Shown: positions 34,756-46,174 of the stretch, one piece after another
Layout of the letters: each line of letters opens with the position of its first letter
How positions within the stretch are numbered: position 1 is the first letter of the stretch
NCBI GenBank assembly: GCA_021234155.1
Contig: JAJEKV010000002.1
Location: 5,864,025 to 5,928,024 of the forward strand
Reading direction: 5' to 3'
DNA: 64,000 bases
DNA from: Isoetes taiwanensis
Taxonomy: Eukaryota > Streptophyta > Lycopodiopsida > Isoetales > Isoetaceae
Translations under genes and position numbers: made by a program
The notes under the pieces: generated by a model
Database searches by the model: none
Seen by the model: only the letters and a program-made list of their open reading frames with translations
Told to the model about the DNA's origin: nothing

Positions 34756-36955
34756 TTGGCCGAGCCCTCGACTTCGGAGGACCGCAGAATGCGTATAGCA
34801 ATCGACATGTCCGCGGGAGCACCGAGATGGCCAACGAAGTTAGAGGTTGTCGAGAGGACGTGCTTGATAAGTCATTTCAAGGATACAGGTTACCCTTTTG
34901 GGACTTACAATCCTCAGCTAATGCATGCAAGCATCACCGAGGCTTCACATTCGTGTCGCCAAGGGTCGGGTCCCGCCGCTTCTTCTTAAAGCCTTGAGAG
35001 ATCCGACTCACCAAACGGGAGATATTATAGATGGATTTAATACGCTTAGACCGGTGCATACTTTCGATCACAAAACAAAATCGATCAAAGGCCCTTTACA
35101 CGTAGTATCATGGGAAGAGCCAACCAAAGGTCTATGACACCTGGCGTGGTTGAGATCACGCTATGGAGTTCCTAAGAAGGGTGACCGGATCAAGGGGACA
35201 GAGAAACCCGCAAATGTCATCAGAAAAGGTTCCTAAGAAGAAAAGATCGTAAAACATCAACTCCAAAACTGATTCTGGTGGTATGGGAAGAACATCAATG
35301 AGTCCTGACGTTAGCATTAGATCGCAGGAGGTATCTGAGCAGTCCCCACCAGAAAAGCAAGGAACAAAGCGAAGTCGGCACGAGGCAATAGCTTCCTCGT
35401 CTAAGAAAAGAAGAGACCCTACTCCACCATCAACATCAGGTGCATCCGATGGGGGGAGTGGGACTGACACAGGCTCACAGGAAGACGACAGGCAAATTGT
35501 GAAGTGCTCGACATCTGGCGGGGCGTTGACTCAAGAAAGCAAACGTGAGCTGTCCCAAACTGCATTGATCAACATTAAGCACAGGGAAAGGATCTATCCT
35601 CTTGGTGTTGAATTCGAAATAGAGGTGGATATCTTCAAAATGCATCAAGCACCTGCAAATATGACCTGCAGGGTCATCAGTCCAGAACATGTTGATACAC
35701 TCTATGAATCATTTATTAATGTGCAGATGCATCCACCTTGTGCGGATGTTGTACCCTTTGATCCAGTCACTGGACGTGCACTGAAGTGGAAGAAGGCCAC
35801 TGATTTGGACAATGCAGAATTCTGGATTGTAAATGGCAATCACACCACCGGTAGCTTGCCCAAATTCTTGTCAACCGTGCGTTGGAATGGCCAGCGAAAG
35901 GGCTCATCCGAAAGATCTTATCTTTTTCTTCTACGCCAAAAAAGAAAATGTCGCGGTGTCATGTAGGGAACCTCACTCCTACTGAATATGTGAAGGTCAG
36001 CCAGGAGAGCAACGATATCACCAAGAATACTATCCATCAGGATGTCTACTTCGAACAAATACAGCAGCTTAGGAATCAATGGGCATTCTATGGAAAGCCG
36101 AAGAAAGGAAAGCGTGGACTATCCCAAGATAGCGCATATTCAGTAAGTCATTTCTAATTGTGGATGCAGTCGCTTTTTTCATAAAATCCCGCCATCAAAT
36201 TGGGCGCCTAATTTGGGAGGCCTCCCATGTTTCTCTTGGTGTAAATGTTTGGCTATGAAATTGGGCGGGCGCCCAATTTCAGATGCCGTGATACTACATG
36301 ACACATGTTAAATTGCATCCGCTAGTTTGAAATTGGGCGGCTCCAATTTCGTATGCCGTGATACTACATGACACATATTAAATTGCATCCGCTTGGGTAT
36401 GAAATTGGGCGGCTTCCAATTTGGGTTGGCCCTATGTGAATATAGCATGTCAAATTGCATCTCCTTGTTTATGAAATTAAGGGCCCAATTTATGCTTGGC
36501 CCCATGTGAATATAGCATGTCAAATTGCATCTCCTTGTCTATGAAATTGGGGCGCCCAATTTGGTTGGCCCCATGTGAATATAGCATGTTAAATTGCATA
36601 GCCTCGCTCTATGAAATTGGGCGGGCGAATTTGCGCTGCCCTCATGTGCATTGCATGTTAGCTTGTGCATTGCTAAATTTTATGATCAGATATTTCAAAT
36701 GTGCAGGATTGGCTCGCTATAGCGGCGCATACATTGAAGAAGCTTAGCATGCAAGACTACGACATTACTTGTACACGGATGACGAAACTTGGAATATGTG
36801 CCTACAAGTGGCTCCGCTTATTCTATGAAGACCAGCTAAAAGATGAATTGGGTGAGACGATAGTGGTAAAGGACCGCCCTAAGAATGTTCACTTAATAAC
36901 AAATAAGTGTTTAATTTTAAAGTCCATGCATCCAATGGATCCGCAAGACTTTTGA
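34756..36955 (+). CDS. ParB/sulfiredoxin-fold-like protein gene (5' exons)
   Basis: The clear frame runs from 35283. It has a Ser/Lys-rich, nuclear-localisation-like leader (SKKRRDPTPPS), then PLGVEFEIEVD, then VISPEHVDTLYESFI, and AEFWIVNGNHTTGSLPKF at about residues 180-198. A helix-strand segment followed by a (I/V)-(V/D)-G-x-H box is the ParB/Srx arrangement, in which that loop binds nucleotide. One frame change near 35880 leads to GNLTPTEYVKVSQESND, also as in ParB/Srx relatives. The frame ends at a GTAAGT donor (36143). It resumes in the same phase after a GTGCAG acceptor at 36707 (DWLAIAAHTLKKL) and runs to 36955. The 34756-34989 frame may be an upstream exon. The family assignment is my inference from the motif; other folds are possible. 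Confidence 0.5.
36143..36706 (+). other. Intron of the ParB-like gene filled by palindrome array 3
   Basis: GTAAGT donor, a GTGCAG acceptor and phase-0 continuity define the intron. About seven palindromes occupy it: 36197-36214, the 22-bp perfect 36258-36279, and copies near 36329, 36402, 36473, 36544-36562 and 36614. The ~75-bp unit here contains GGCCCCATGTGAATATAGCA and TCAAATTGCATCTCCTTG, again unlike the other arrays. Confidence 0.85.
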
Positions 36956-38345
36956 TTGAGATTATGACAGCCACCACGCATATAAAGACCACCAAAAATT
37001 ATACCGAAGGCGTGTCATGAAAATCCGCGGCAGCGAAGCTGAAGAAGATTGGCACCGCCGAAATGTGCACTCCTTAAATATCTCAAAGATGTGAAAAAGC
37101 TTCATGTTGACAACATGACCGATTTGAGGAAAATTCATCCTATATTCACGGAGAATTTGATGTTGATGTTCGCCAACGCTGTAGGTGATTGGGTTGATAG
37201 TCGCAAGGAGGCGAGAAAAAGCTAACCTTCCAAAGGCTCTTATCCCGAGAAGGTTAATGAGTATCTCAGGGACCGGTGGAAGAGGGATCAAAATCATTCA
37301 AATGCTACCGTGGTCGGCCCCTCCGGGAATGTCGGTTGATGTGGTCAATACCTCTTCCGGTTTGTTGGATGTGATTTCGTAAAATATCAAGAAATGGAGC
37401 ATGGAGGATTACCGGGGTTCTTGGACCAGGATCGGGTGCTTACGGACCAGCAATTATATTGGATCACGATCTTTATCAGTCGTGATCGTTTGAGTGAATG
37501 CTTGTCCGCCATGAAGACTATAGGCGGGGGAGTATGGGTGGGAGCGTACAATGATCCTAAAAGAGAAACCCTTCCTCTCGTGTTCGCGAGCCGCAACTCT
37601 CGTTCTTGTAATGTATGTGGCCAGAGACCAAGCAGCTGCCCTCGCAATGAATGACCTGAATCTATGCTTCAACGATGCGGACCATCCTCAAGAGTATTCA
37701 AGTTCCGCATCACTTGAAAGAAGTGGAGGACATAGAGAAGAACCTCCCCGATCATGAGTGCGCGCGAAAACATGATTTAAAACCCGTGGTCGCTCTATTT
37801 CTTTTTCAATGCCACTTATAACGGTTGTACTTTTGCTTCAAAGATACCGGGTTGTATCGGCCTTTGGGTGACAAAGAGGTGGCAGGAGGCGCCGGGTGCC
37901 CTTTTTGCCACATCAATTAGATTCTAGGACATGCACATACCTTGTCCGGAAATTTATGCTTGAGGGATGCAAAGTCCTTGATTTCTTCTCCGAGGATCCT
38001 TTAGCCGCAGCTATGTGAAGGGTATAAAGCCAACGCCTTTGAGAGTGATGAGAATATGCAAATTTTAAACTTACTCAGATTTTTGATCAACTCAAGTAAT
38101 CTTTGGATGAGAAGAAATCGAGAGCCCGTGCATTGCAAAAAATAGCGTGAGGGTAAAAAGAAAACAAGCTCCCAAGGCAAGTGTCAGAGTGTCCACTCCT
38201 CCACCTCCTTGTCCATTCCCCGCACAAACGGTGCAAGAGTTGCAATCCACTCTCTGGTTGTCTAAAGATTCTCCTACGCACCATTTGAGAAAGGTTGCGT
38301 TTTTGGAGCAAAGGACATGTCTCTTTTTAAAAGAAGAAGGATAAC
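36956..38345 (+). CDS. Continuation of the ParB-like gene (degenerate coding blocks)
   Basis: Coding-like pieces follow on the + strand with frame changes. KLNVDNMTDLRKIHP-type sequence lies near 37100. LPGFLDQDRVLTDQQLYWIT and SRDRLSECLSAMKTIGGG lie in 37394-37560, and MYVARDQAAALAMNDLNLCF near 37610. These look like the body of one large protein but I do not recognise a domain. Exon boundaries cannot be fixed by eye. Confidence 0.35.
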
Positions 38346-38790
38346 ATTAATGCTTTGGCGGGCACTACATTAGTGTGCACCCAAGATGTGATCGAGGGTA
38401 GCTCGAGTTTACGCAGCCTACTCTCAAGGATGGAGAACCTTCGTTGTCTTGGAGACACAAGAAGCTCAACCCAGGACCCGCTTACCATCAGAGCAAGAAA
38501 AGGATGTCGAAAAAGGAGAAGGAAGTTGAGAAGGAGGACGAGGAAGTTGAGAAGGAGGACGAGGAAGTTGAGAAGGACGAGGAGGAAGTTGAGCAGAGGA
38601 CGAGGGAAAATGAGAAGGAGGATGATGTTGAAATGGAAATTGAGAAGGATGCTCCCCGACGCCACGCTAACCATCAAGAATTCCACGCCGATGGAACTCC
38701 TTAAGCAAGCCAACAAAAGTGGGGAGAAGAAAGCGCCGCCACACACAACAACGCCGGTACCGAAGGGGTGGACCCTGAGCACAAGGGAGT
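38346..38790 (+). CDS. Acidic Glu/Lys repeat exon of the ParB-like gene
   Basis: The frame 38444-38704 reads SWRHKKLNPGPAYHQSKKR, then repeated KEDEEVE units encoded by a 21-bp tandem (GAGGAAGTTGAGAAGGAGGAC, about 38525-38600), and ends EFHADGTP. Low-complexity charged tracts are common in nuclear proteins. The overlapping arginine-rich frame at 38355-38924 is a shadow over the repeat. Confidence 0.4.
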
Positions 38791-38813
38791 ATGTTTTGCT
38801 AGCATTGGGGTGC

Positions 38814-39046
38814 AAATTGGGCTACGCCCAATTTCGTGATCTCCGACACTCGGTATATGTGTTTAGAGTGGAGTACGGGTGCAAATCGGCGCCCAATTTC
38901 GCACCACCGCTACTCACTATATAGGTTTTATAATGAAATTGACTGAAAAAAACTTATGTACATTGACCAAGAAAAATAAATACATGTCGAAAATTTCCCT
39001 CGCGACTAGAAGAGTTCCCTCATGGAAATTGGGCGGCGCCCAATTT
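38814..39046. repeat. Palindrome cluster 4 (3 copies)
   Basis: AAATTGGGCTACGCCCAATTT (38814-38834), a shorter AAATCGGCGCCCAATTT near 38883, and AAATTGGGCGGCGCCCAATTT (39026-39046). The first and third are perfect or near-perfect palindromes. Confidence 0.9.
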
Positions 39047-40744
39047 GAACCTTTTAAAGGCTATCAGTGCCCGCAAGTTGAACATGAAGTATATATTTAT
39101 ACCAACCAAAATTATTGTTGGTAATATGTAGCATAATAACAGGGGGTTTCCTTTGTGTTTTTGTACGCTTTTCACAAAGGTTTTCCTAAGATTTCATGGC
39201 GTATTCGAATGGATGTACTAATGCGTACATCTAGAGTGCACCATTTCTTAGTCGTTGATTTAGCTTTTTTTTTTTCAATGGTCCAACATCCAAGGGCTCA
39301 TAACAAAAGCCCTCTTTTTATTTTAAGGCTGAACATGCAAGCCTCGTGGATAGCATTTCAGGGCATTCTTGCAAAAATTAATGTTCTTGTTGGATCTGTG
39401 TTGTTTGTTTCCATACTGAATCTGTGTGGGCATTTTTGGAGCTGCTTAATAGCATTCCGGTGAGTTGTAGGCCGAACTCAAGAACTCTTTTTCTCGGAGC
39501 TTATTTTGATCTGAAATATTGTAGCTGGTTGGGAATGGTCGCCGGATTGGCTATGGGCTCTTCACATGATGGATCGATCCAATATTCTTACAGAAATCCT
39601 TTTTGGTTCGGTTCAAAGGGAGTTTGTTCTAGCGGAAAGGCGGTCTGGAGTTCTCAATCTGTAGATGAAGGTAGCTGCATGCAGTTTAGAAACCATTGCT
39701 CCCCATGAATGGAAGATTCAGCTTTATTCAAAAAAAATTGGAGCAAGGCAGGGGAAGAAACAAAGTTTTCCTATTTACCTTCAGCTGATAAATGTTTTCT
39801 CAAACTAGGCTTGTTATCGGAACCATCTCCAGCAAGAAAATATCACTCTTCGGGTCCACATCTATCTCTTTAAATTGGCTGCCCAGGATTAGGCCAATGT
39901 GAGCAACTGCTTGAAGAAGAATCGGAAGGATCTGCTCAGCGAGATTTCATTTGGGGATGTGCAAGCAGAGAGAGAACCATTCTTTCTTGTTAATAAAGTT
40001 CAGAGAACCGTGGAGCCCAATAGCCTACAAGGTTATTTGATGGGAAGGGTAAGGGAAGTCGGCGGCTGGAATGGGAAAAGGGAATTTCAAGTGATGAATC
40101 CGTCCAATTCTGATGGATGGAATAGAAACGAAACAAGGGGATTTTGCCCCTTTGGTGGACCGAGCGTTTTAAAATCGATACCGAGCAAAGATGAATGTGA
40201 TTGGATGCGAGAGAGTCATTGTTTCTAGTCCCGAAAGTGATCTCGCTACAAACTCATCCCCGATCTTCAACAAAAAGAGCTTTCACAAAAGAATCAAAGC
40301 GCCTTGGATGTTTCAAATTTTTAAAGGTAGGGAGTTACTTCAACTAGATGAAAGGTTCAAGATCTGATACTGTTCAAGATCTGATACTGTTCTAGGATCT
40401 GAAGGGGGTAAGAATGTAAAAGCTTCAACAGATGGCGATGTTAGGAGGTCCGTTGTTCTAAAAGTAGGTGCAAAACTTCACAGCGGCCCATTCAAAAAGG
40501 CAAGCAAATCAGAACCCATCTCTGTATCTCTGTATTGAATAAGGCAACCATGAAGAGGACTCCGAGGCTGCAGAAAAGGACTAGTCTCGAGCTAAAGTAT
40601 AAAAGTAAGCAAAGCAGATGGCCATGGATAGCCCTTCCCAATGTTTGACGTTGAGTTCCGGTCCTATAGTTGGTTTAAAGCGTGGAAGAATCCAAGCACT
40701 TCCTACTCAGCTTGAATTGAAGAAGCAACGCGGCAACGGTTTTG
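39047..40744. other. Unassigned region with weak coding-like frames
   Basis: Plus-strand frames (39424-39708, 39899-40228) have mixed amino acid use but no signature I can name. AGATCTGATACTGTTC is duplicated in tandem near 40368-40400. This may be intron or unrelated insert. Confidence 0.35.
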
Positions 40745-41001
40745 CTTTAAGGTAGCTGCTTTTTTTTTACCTTGTTCATTCTTCTACTCCTTTACACAGA
40801 AACATCGCTCTTGCAATTTGATGTCTAGAAAGAAGTCTTTCCCTGTGATTTCAATCTGTTTATTATATCTATCCTGTATCAACAAGAAATTTTGATGTGC
40901 GAAACGGGCATTGGCTTTAAGGTAGCTGCTTTTTTATCTTGTTTATTCTTCTACTACCTTGTACACGGAGACATTACTTACTTGCAATTTGATGTCTAGA
41001 A
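40745..41001. repeat. 86-bp direct repeats, 170-bp spacing
   Basis: CTTTAAGGTAGCTGCTTTTT through TTGCAATTTGATGTCTAGAA occurs at 40745-40830 and 40915-41001 with about 85-90% identity. Confidence 0.85.
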
Positions 41002-41394
41002 TCAAGTTTTGCAAGCCAGCTTTAGCACAAAATAGTGGAGCAAAATGGTGGAACAAAATGGTTAACAATTGCAAGCTTCTACCTCGACCTGCACCTTTTA
41101 CCATAGAGCCAGTGTGCCACCACAACACACACAATTGTTTATTGTTGCGTGGAAATGCTGTTCTGCATCATTATTATTTACGTTGGTTTCTTCAAAGTCC
41201 TACTACAGTAAAGATTTCTATGAGATATGTTTTTTCACATTCTATTGCTTGTTGAGCAAGAATTTATATATATGGTCTTTGAACTTGTAATAGTGCTAAA
41301 TGGATGTTTCTTCATTCCTCGATGTTAGATGGAAGATTTTTCCATTTTCTTTCTGCTTTAGTTAGGGCCCCGGGCCCAAAATTTTTTTAATATA

Positions 41395-41841
41395 ACAATC
41401 AACACACAAACTACCATTAATATTATTAACATAAACCATTGCATTTAACACATTTAAATTAAAATCCCCTTAAACCCCTTTGGTTTGGGTGCATATTCAC
41501 ACCGGGGGTGACGTAGGGGCAGAGCCCCCTCATAATTGTATTTTGCACGCATGAAATCAACACCATATAGTATTCCGCTTGAAATCTTATAGTATTTTTA
41601 TAATCTTGTTATACAAAGATAGCAAATTTTGTACTTGCATACCCCCACAAACGAGGAACTTTACGTGCACGGTATAGATTAAGGAATAAGGGTGAATATG
41701 CTTATCCAACAAAATCTCGTTGCCCGAGTCACCCCGGTGAATATGCACCCAAACCAAAGGGGTTTAAGGGGATTTTAATTTAAATGTGTTAAATGCAATG
41801 GTTTATGTTAATAATATTAATGGTAGTTGTGTGTTGATTGT
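41395..41841. mobile_element. Foldback MITE (about 447 bp)
   Basis: Inverted arms of about 120 bp, starting ACAATCAACACACAA and ending TTGTGTGTTGATTGT-like sequence, are nearly perfect. The arm interior has CCCCTTAAACCCCTTTGGTT. The ~200-bp loop has no gene. No clear target duplication was found. It would fold into a long hairpin. Confidence 0.85.
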
Positions 41842-41952
41842 ACACAATAATTATTGGATATACTTACCAGTCGTATGTACGCCCAATAATGTTACTACAG
41901 TGCTTCATCAATAATTACTTGGCTATAAGTATTGCCGCATTCGATTGCATAG

Positions 41953-42225
41953 CACAGCCCTTTGCAATGTCTCACTTCGCTAGAGTTCTTGAGAGAGGTC
42001 CCAATGCCTCCACCTCCGAGCATTTGGACACCCTCACTTGCCTCATGACTTTCGACGACCTTCATGCATGCATTATCAAAGGGATCACCCTTGATACACG
42101 CCGCATGGTATAGCTACCGGTCGTAGAAAGACTCCCGGCGAGTACCATGTTACTATCCATATTGTTTGGGTTCCGGAGCGCGACGCTTATGAGATTGACA
42201 AAATCACCAATAATTACAATCTATG
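41953..42225 (+). CDS. Possible last exon of the ParB-like gene or a separate gene tail
   Basis: After a GCACAG acceptor-like site the frame reads PFAMSHFARVLERGPNASTS and LTCLMTFDDLHACIIKG. A frame change near 42115 is followed by HIVWVPERDAYEIDKITN and a stop at 42225. Composition and strand agree with the upstream blocks, and palindromes follow at 42365. The family is unknown. Confidence 0.35.
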
Positions 42226-42364
42226 AGATGTATTTCATAAGTTCATAAGAATTTATATCTGAAATGACTGTTATAGGTAGCATCCACACTTGGTCGCATA
42301 GTTTTCAAGTTGGATTAATTATATTTGTGACAGTCTGTATTTGTATTTTCTCGCAAGTCTAACG

Positions 42365-42453
42365 AAATTGGGCGGCCGCCCTATTTCCTTTGGAGGCTAG
42401 TATTAAACTTTGTTCAGACGACTACGAGGGCAAATTGGGCGGGCGCCCAATTT
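42365..42453. repeat. Palindrome cluster 5 (2 copies)
   Basis: AAATTGGGCGGCCGCCCTATTT (42365-42386, one mismatch) and AAATTGGGCGGGCGCCCAATTT (42432-42453). These are the rightmost copies of the family in the window. Confidence 0.9.
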
Positions 42454-44266
42454 CCACAAAACAAATTGGTGTCTAGGGATTGTGGCCTATGCTCCATCAT
42501 AAAAATAGATAGAACCGGTTCCATTCATTAAGAAATGCATTACATAGATGTCATACACATATTATAAAACCAAATAAAACAACATGCCTCGACATAGGTA
42601 GTTCGACAAAAACGAGTATCATACAAAGTAGAAAATATCGGGGTGCCGGTTTTGGGTCAATGGCTAGTTCGGACTTGAATAAGATCACCCCGATCGAACT
42701 CATCAATGTAATTTCTGCTATACAGTCCAAATGCATTCATCCAATTCAAGGATCGAGTGAGGAGTGTTGACAATGAGCTTGGTTACCAAATCTTCACGCC
42801 TTTTTTCTCCTTTTTATAAAGCTTCTTAAATAATGGTCTCCAATGAGTTGTGTAGCCAAACATCCTCTAATTTGAGTAGCCTCTTCGGGCCTCTCCCTAT
42901 AGACAAGCGTTTCAATGATATCAGGAAGCTTCCAACTCCACCCTAGTGAGTTGATAATTGTTGTCCTTTAACAACCCATCCCCACCTGAGGAGCTTCATG
43001 GATCGCCCAATCGATTTCGCTTCCATTCTCATTTATCTCATTCTCAGACCTCAACCCGCAATTGATTCAAGTGGGCTAAGATCTGCTCATGATATGGGAT
43101 GCATTTGAAGTCATTGTGAATCCATACCGCAAGCCTCGTTTCAACCATTCTCACCGCTTGGATTATGAATCTATGCTTTGCGTTTTGCAAAACAAAGCCT
43201 CACTAGCAACACCTCACACAATAATACGCCAGCTTTTGCTTGACCGCGAAGTTAGGCTGGCTTGTCCTTGGCTTAATAGAAAAAGCTTACGCCATATCAC
43301 CTACCAAAGACGTTTCCTAAAAATTCGGTCCTTCTATTTAAAAAACCATCATATTTTAGAAATTTGACTCAATTTCGGAGACGTATGGACTTGGGAAAAG
43401 TCCATAAATAATGAAACAGTGCTTAGCATAGGCACATAAACAAAATTTCAAACATGGGCAGGAACAGAAATCCATCATTTTTTTTCCGCATCGTAATCAA
43501 GTCTGCTCAAAGCCAAAATCAAAATCCACAACCTTGCTATGGCTACAACTACGCAAAGCTGGGTTTTGAAGAGGATCCAAAGTCGTCAATAATGCTATAA
43601 AAATGGCAGTGCATTTGGCAACGATCTGGCCCGCAGTACCTCACAGGCACTTCTATCCCTGGCCTTAGAAAATGCAGAACATGCTCCCGACAAAGAAATA
43701 AAAGCATGCATGGAGATTCAGCCTTCAAAACCATTTGCAGCAGAGTAACACGATTATACATTCAAAAAAACTTACAGGCATGAAAATCCAAGAACACTTC
43801 AATGCAAGAAACCTCAATGGCAAAAAACTCTGCGTGCAACTTCACTTGCAGACTTGGAAACATCCACGGATGTTAAATCCGAAAGCAAAAAACTTCACAA
43901 TGCCTTAGAAAACACCCACCTGGGTGCTACATCCCGAACAAAAAACTCGCCGAAATAGACTTTGATTCATGTAACTACCTGCAAAACCAAGAAGAATCTT
44001 CAAATGACGAAAAAAATCCTTGCAAAATCGCTTGGAACAAAAAAAAAACCTGTAGCATTTTACCCTTCTGCTCCAACTCCGGTGACGCAAGAAACTAAGC
44101 ACCAAAAGTCAAGAAACAAAACTTCAACGGCTACAAAAAGCTCCACCAAAGCAAAGAACAAGGCAGAAATGCCTTCAATACTCTTCTTCTGCCGACCCAG
44201 TGCTTGTAGGAGGTCGAGGCGGCCGCCTTGTGCGCCTCCATGGAGCCATGCAACAGGGAAAAGGGG
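42454..44266. other. Region between palindrome cluster 5 and the right inverted end
   Basis: Frames at 42551-42736 (minus) and 43089-43367 (plus, RKSLRHITYQRRFLKIRS) are coding-like but unidentified. 43700-44000 carries diverged repeats of CTTGGAAACATCCACGGATG-like text. Confidence 0.35.
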
Positions 44267-44302
44267 AAAAAATGGCTCCCCTATTTCTATATTGTAGGGG
44301 AA
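44267..44302 (-). repeat. Candidate right terminal inverted repeat of the 16-kb element
   Basis: It is the reverse complement of 28268-28297 with two mismatches, followed by TAGGGG that matches CCCCTA on the left. The unit CCCCTATTTCTATATTGTAG plus GGG is itself a small stem-loop (CCCCTA/TAGGGG). Confidence 0.5.
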
Positions 44303-44555
44303 AGGACAACGGTCCCCTTTTCGGATTCCATAACGACCCACTACATCCCATCGGTAGGGACCCCAACCTGCCACACCGTAAAAGGGTCCCCTTGTTCCTT
44401 TCCCCTATACATATGCTGTAATAATTGGTGTTATAGACCCAACCGGTTTTCATAGACATACTTTAATCTTGAAAAAAAGAAGCTATACAGACCACATTTG
44501 ATTATCTAAAGTGCAATTCTTACGTGCAGAAATCTTGAATCTTACAAGGAATTAA

Positions 44556-46159
44556 TGTGACGTTCCAAGTATTTATACGGTATACGTATAAATATGTTGA
44601 CACGTCACCCAGTATAGATACGCTACCATGGGGCATGGTAACCTAGGGGGTTGACTTAAAAAGGATTAAATTAGCTATGCTAATTTAATTGTTAAAGATA
44701 ATAACCTACATTTAAGGGATCATTATTTATAAGGATAATTAAACTAATTATCCTTTGAAAATCGCCACCGGCCAAACCTGGTTGGCCAAATGGTGAATGC
44801 TATTTTGGACCCATAAGGTGGATCACCACCCCGTATCCACCATAATCGACTGGAAATGGCGCCTACCTTTGGGATTGAATGAAGCCACCTTGCCCAAGTA
44901 CTTGCACCTGTGGATCGAAATGAGCATCGAGTTTGAAGGATGGAGGCACCAAACGATAACGGGTCGAGGGAATACGTGGGTGGCTAGTATAGGCTGATAT
45001 TCTAGGGTAGCGCCTTTTGGGCACTTGTGTGTTGTCTTGTATGTTTCTTCGTACTTTTATTCGTAGGAACTAACCCTTGGTTGAAAAGGTAAGTTCTCTT
45101 TATATTTTGATTCGGGTTTTGCTCTCAAAGGATGAATTGATAGTTCTTTGCTTAGCTAGCACTCCGGTGAGATGGGGGATTACGGGAGGGTAGAGACCTC
45201 CAGCCCATATATTGTAGTATACTCCCAGATAAAGCCCCTATTATATCCCAATAATGCGGCTCGGTAACAAGAACCCACCGGGTCATAGATGCTATGGTGG
45301 CGCTTAGCACTGCACAAGGAACACAAGGAAGTGGGAGGTGGGGTCTTGCACGCAACATAAAAGGCTCCCTGGACTCCTATAGCGAAGCTAGACCCGATAG
45401 CCTGGTCACGTGAGGGCGGTATGGGTCCGACACTCCAGGTGGGAAGGTGTGACCCGTATGGGGCACCTTGCACTTTGAGTAGATTTAGGCGAAGTAAGTT
45501 GCGCACGGATGCGGGTCGCTGATGCGCACGTATTCTCTAGCTCGCCCATGGAGCCACTGTGAATCGGAAGGGGACGCTTCGACCCTCGCCTCATCGGACG
45601 GGGCTTCATGAACCCCAGAGTAGGCTCAAGCAGGTGATGCCTCGAGCCCGCTTCCTGGAAGGCTATAGCGACGCCATAGCGCGGAATTGACCCATCCGCA
45701 AAGTGTGCAATGGAGAGGGGATGGAGTGGACAACCCTAGCCAATGTTCTATGCCAACCAACGCCATGTCAAGATTCTCCCCGCTGATCTCTTGAGGCCCT
45801 AGCCGTCGGTCGATCCTCACCGAGTCCCGAACCGGGTAGAACCATGGGTTTGGGTGTTTTCTTAGGTTTAGATGCATATTCTTTGCCGCTGGTATTTGAT
45901 GGATATGCCACCCCTTCGGTGGTTATTTTTATATGTGATTTATGTCGTGGTGCTAACCCTTGTATTCACGCTTCCCGCGACGTAGGAGCCCCATTGAAGG
46001 CGCGGGGGCGAATGACCCCTTCGTGGTCCTTCTTTCTGCATCGGTTGTTATAGGTGGCCCGAAATAGACGGAGGGCCCTCGCCATGGCGAAGTTGGTGCC
46101 ATGGGAGGGGAAAGTCCCGTATGTATACGTCCGAGGGTCGATATATGTTGAGGGTACGC
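44556..46159 (+). repeat. 5' LTR of Ty3 chromovirus 2 (1.6 kb)
   Basis: It aligns over its length with 56118-57738. Differences are dominated by short indels in GC-rich words. The LTR holds two almost identical blocks with the 3' copy, such as TTGGTTGAAAAGGTAAGTTC and TTGCTTAGCTAGCACTCC. Confidence 0.85.
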
Positions 46160-46161
46160 TG

Positions 46162-46174
46162 TGGTATCGAGAGC
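46162..46174 (+). other. Primer-binding site of chromovirus 2
   Basis: TGGTATCGAGAGC resembles the initiator tRNA-Met complement TGGTATCAGAGC with one altered and one extra base. Confidence 0.7.

Noticed and set aside
32230-36640. CRISPR-like array
   Set aside because: The repeats are short palindromes with spacers that are themselves repeated; the context is a eukaryotic genome with introns and no cas genes.
38355-38924. 189-residue arginine-rich open frame
   Set aside because: It is a shifted reading of the 21-bp tandem that encodes the acidic KEDEEVE repeat; the acidic frame connects better to the upstream coding text.
39424-40228. Organelle DNA insertion
   Set aside because: The style of sequence suggested mitochondrial DNA at first, but I could not match any organelle gene, so I leave it unassigned.
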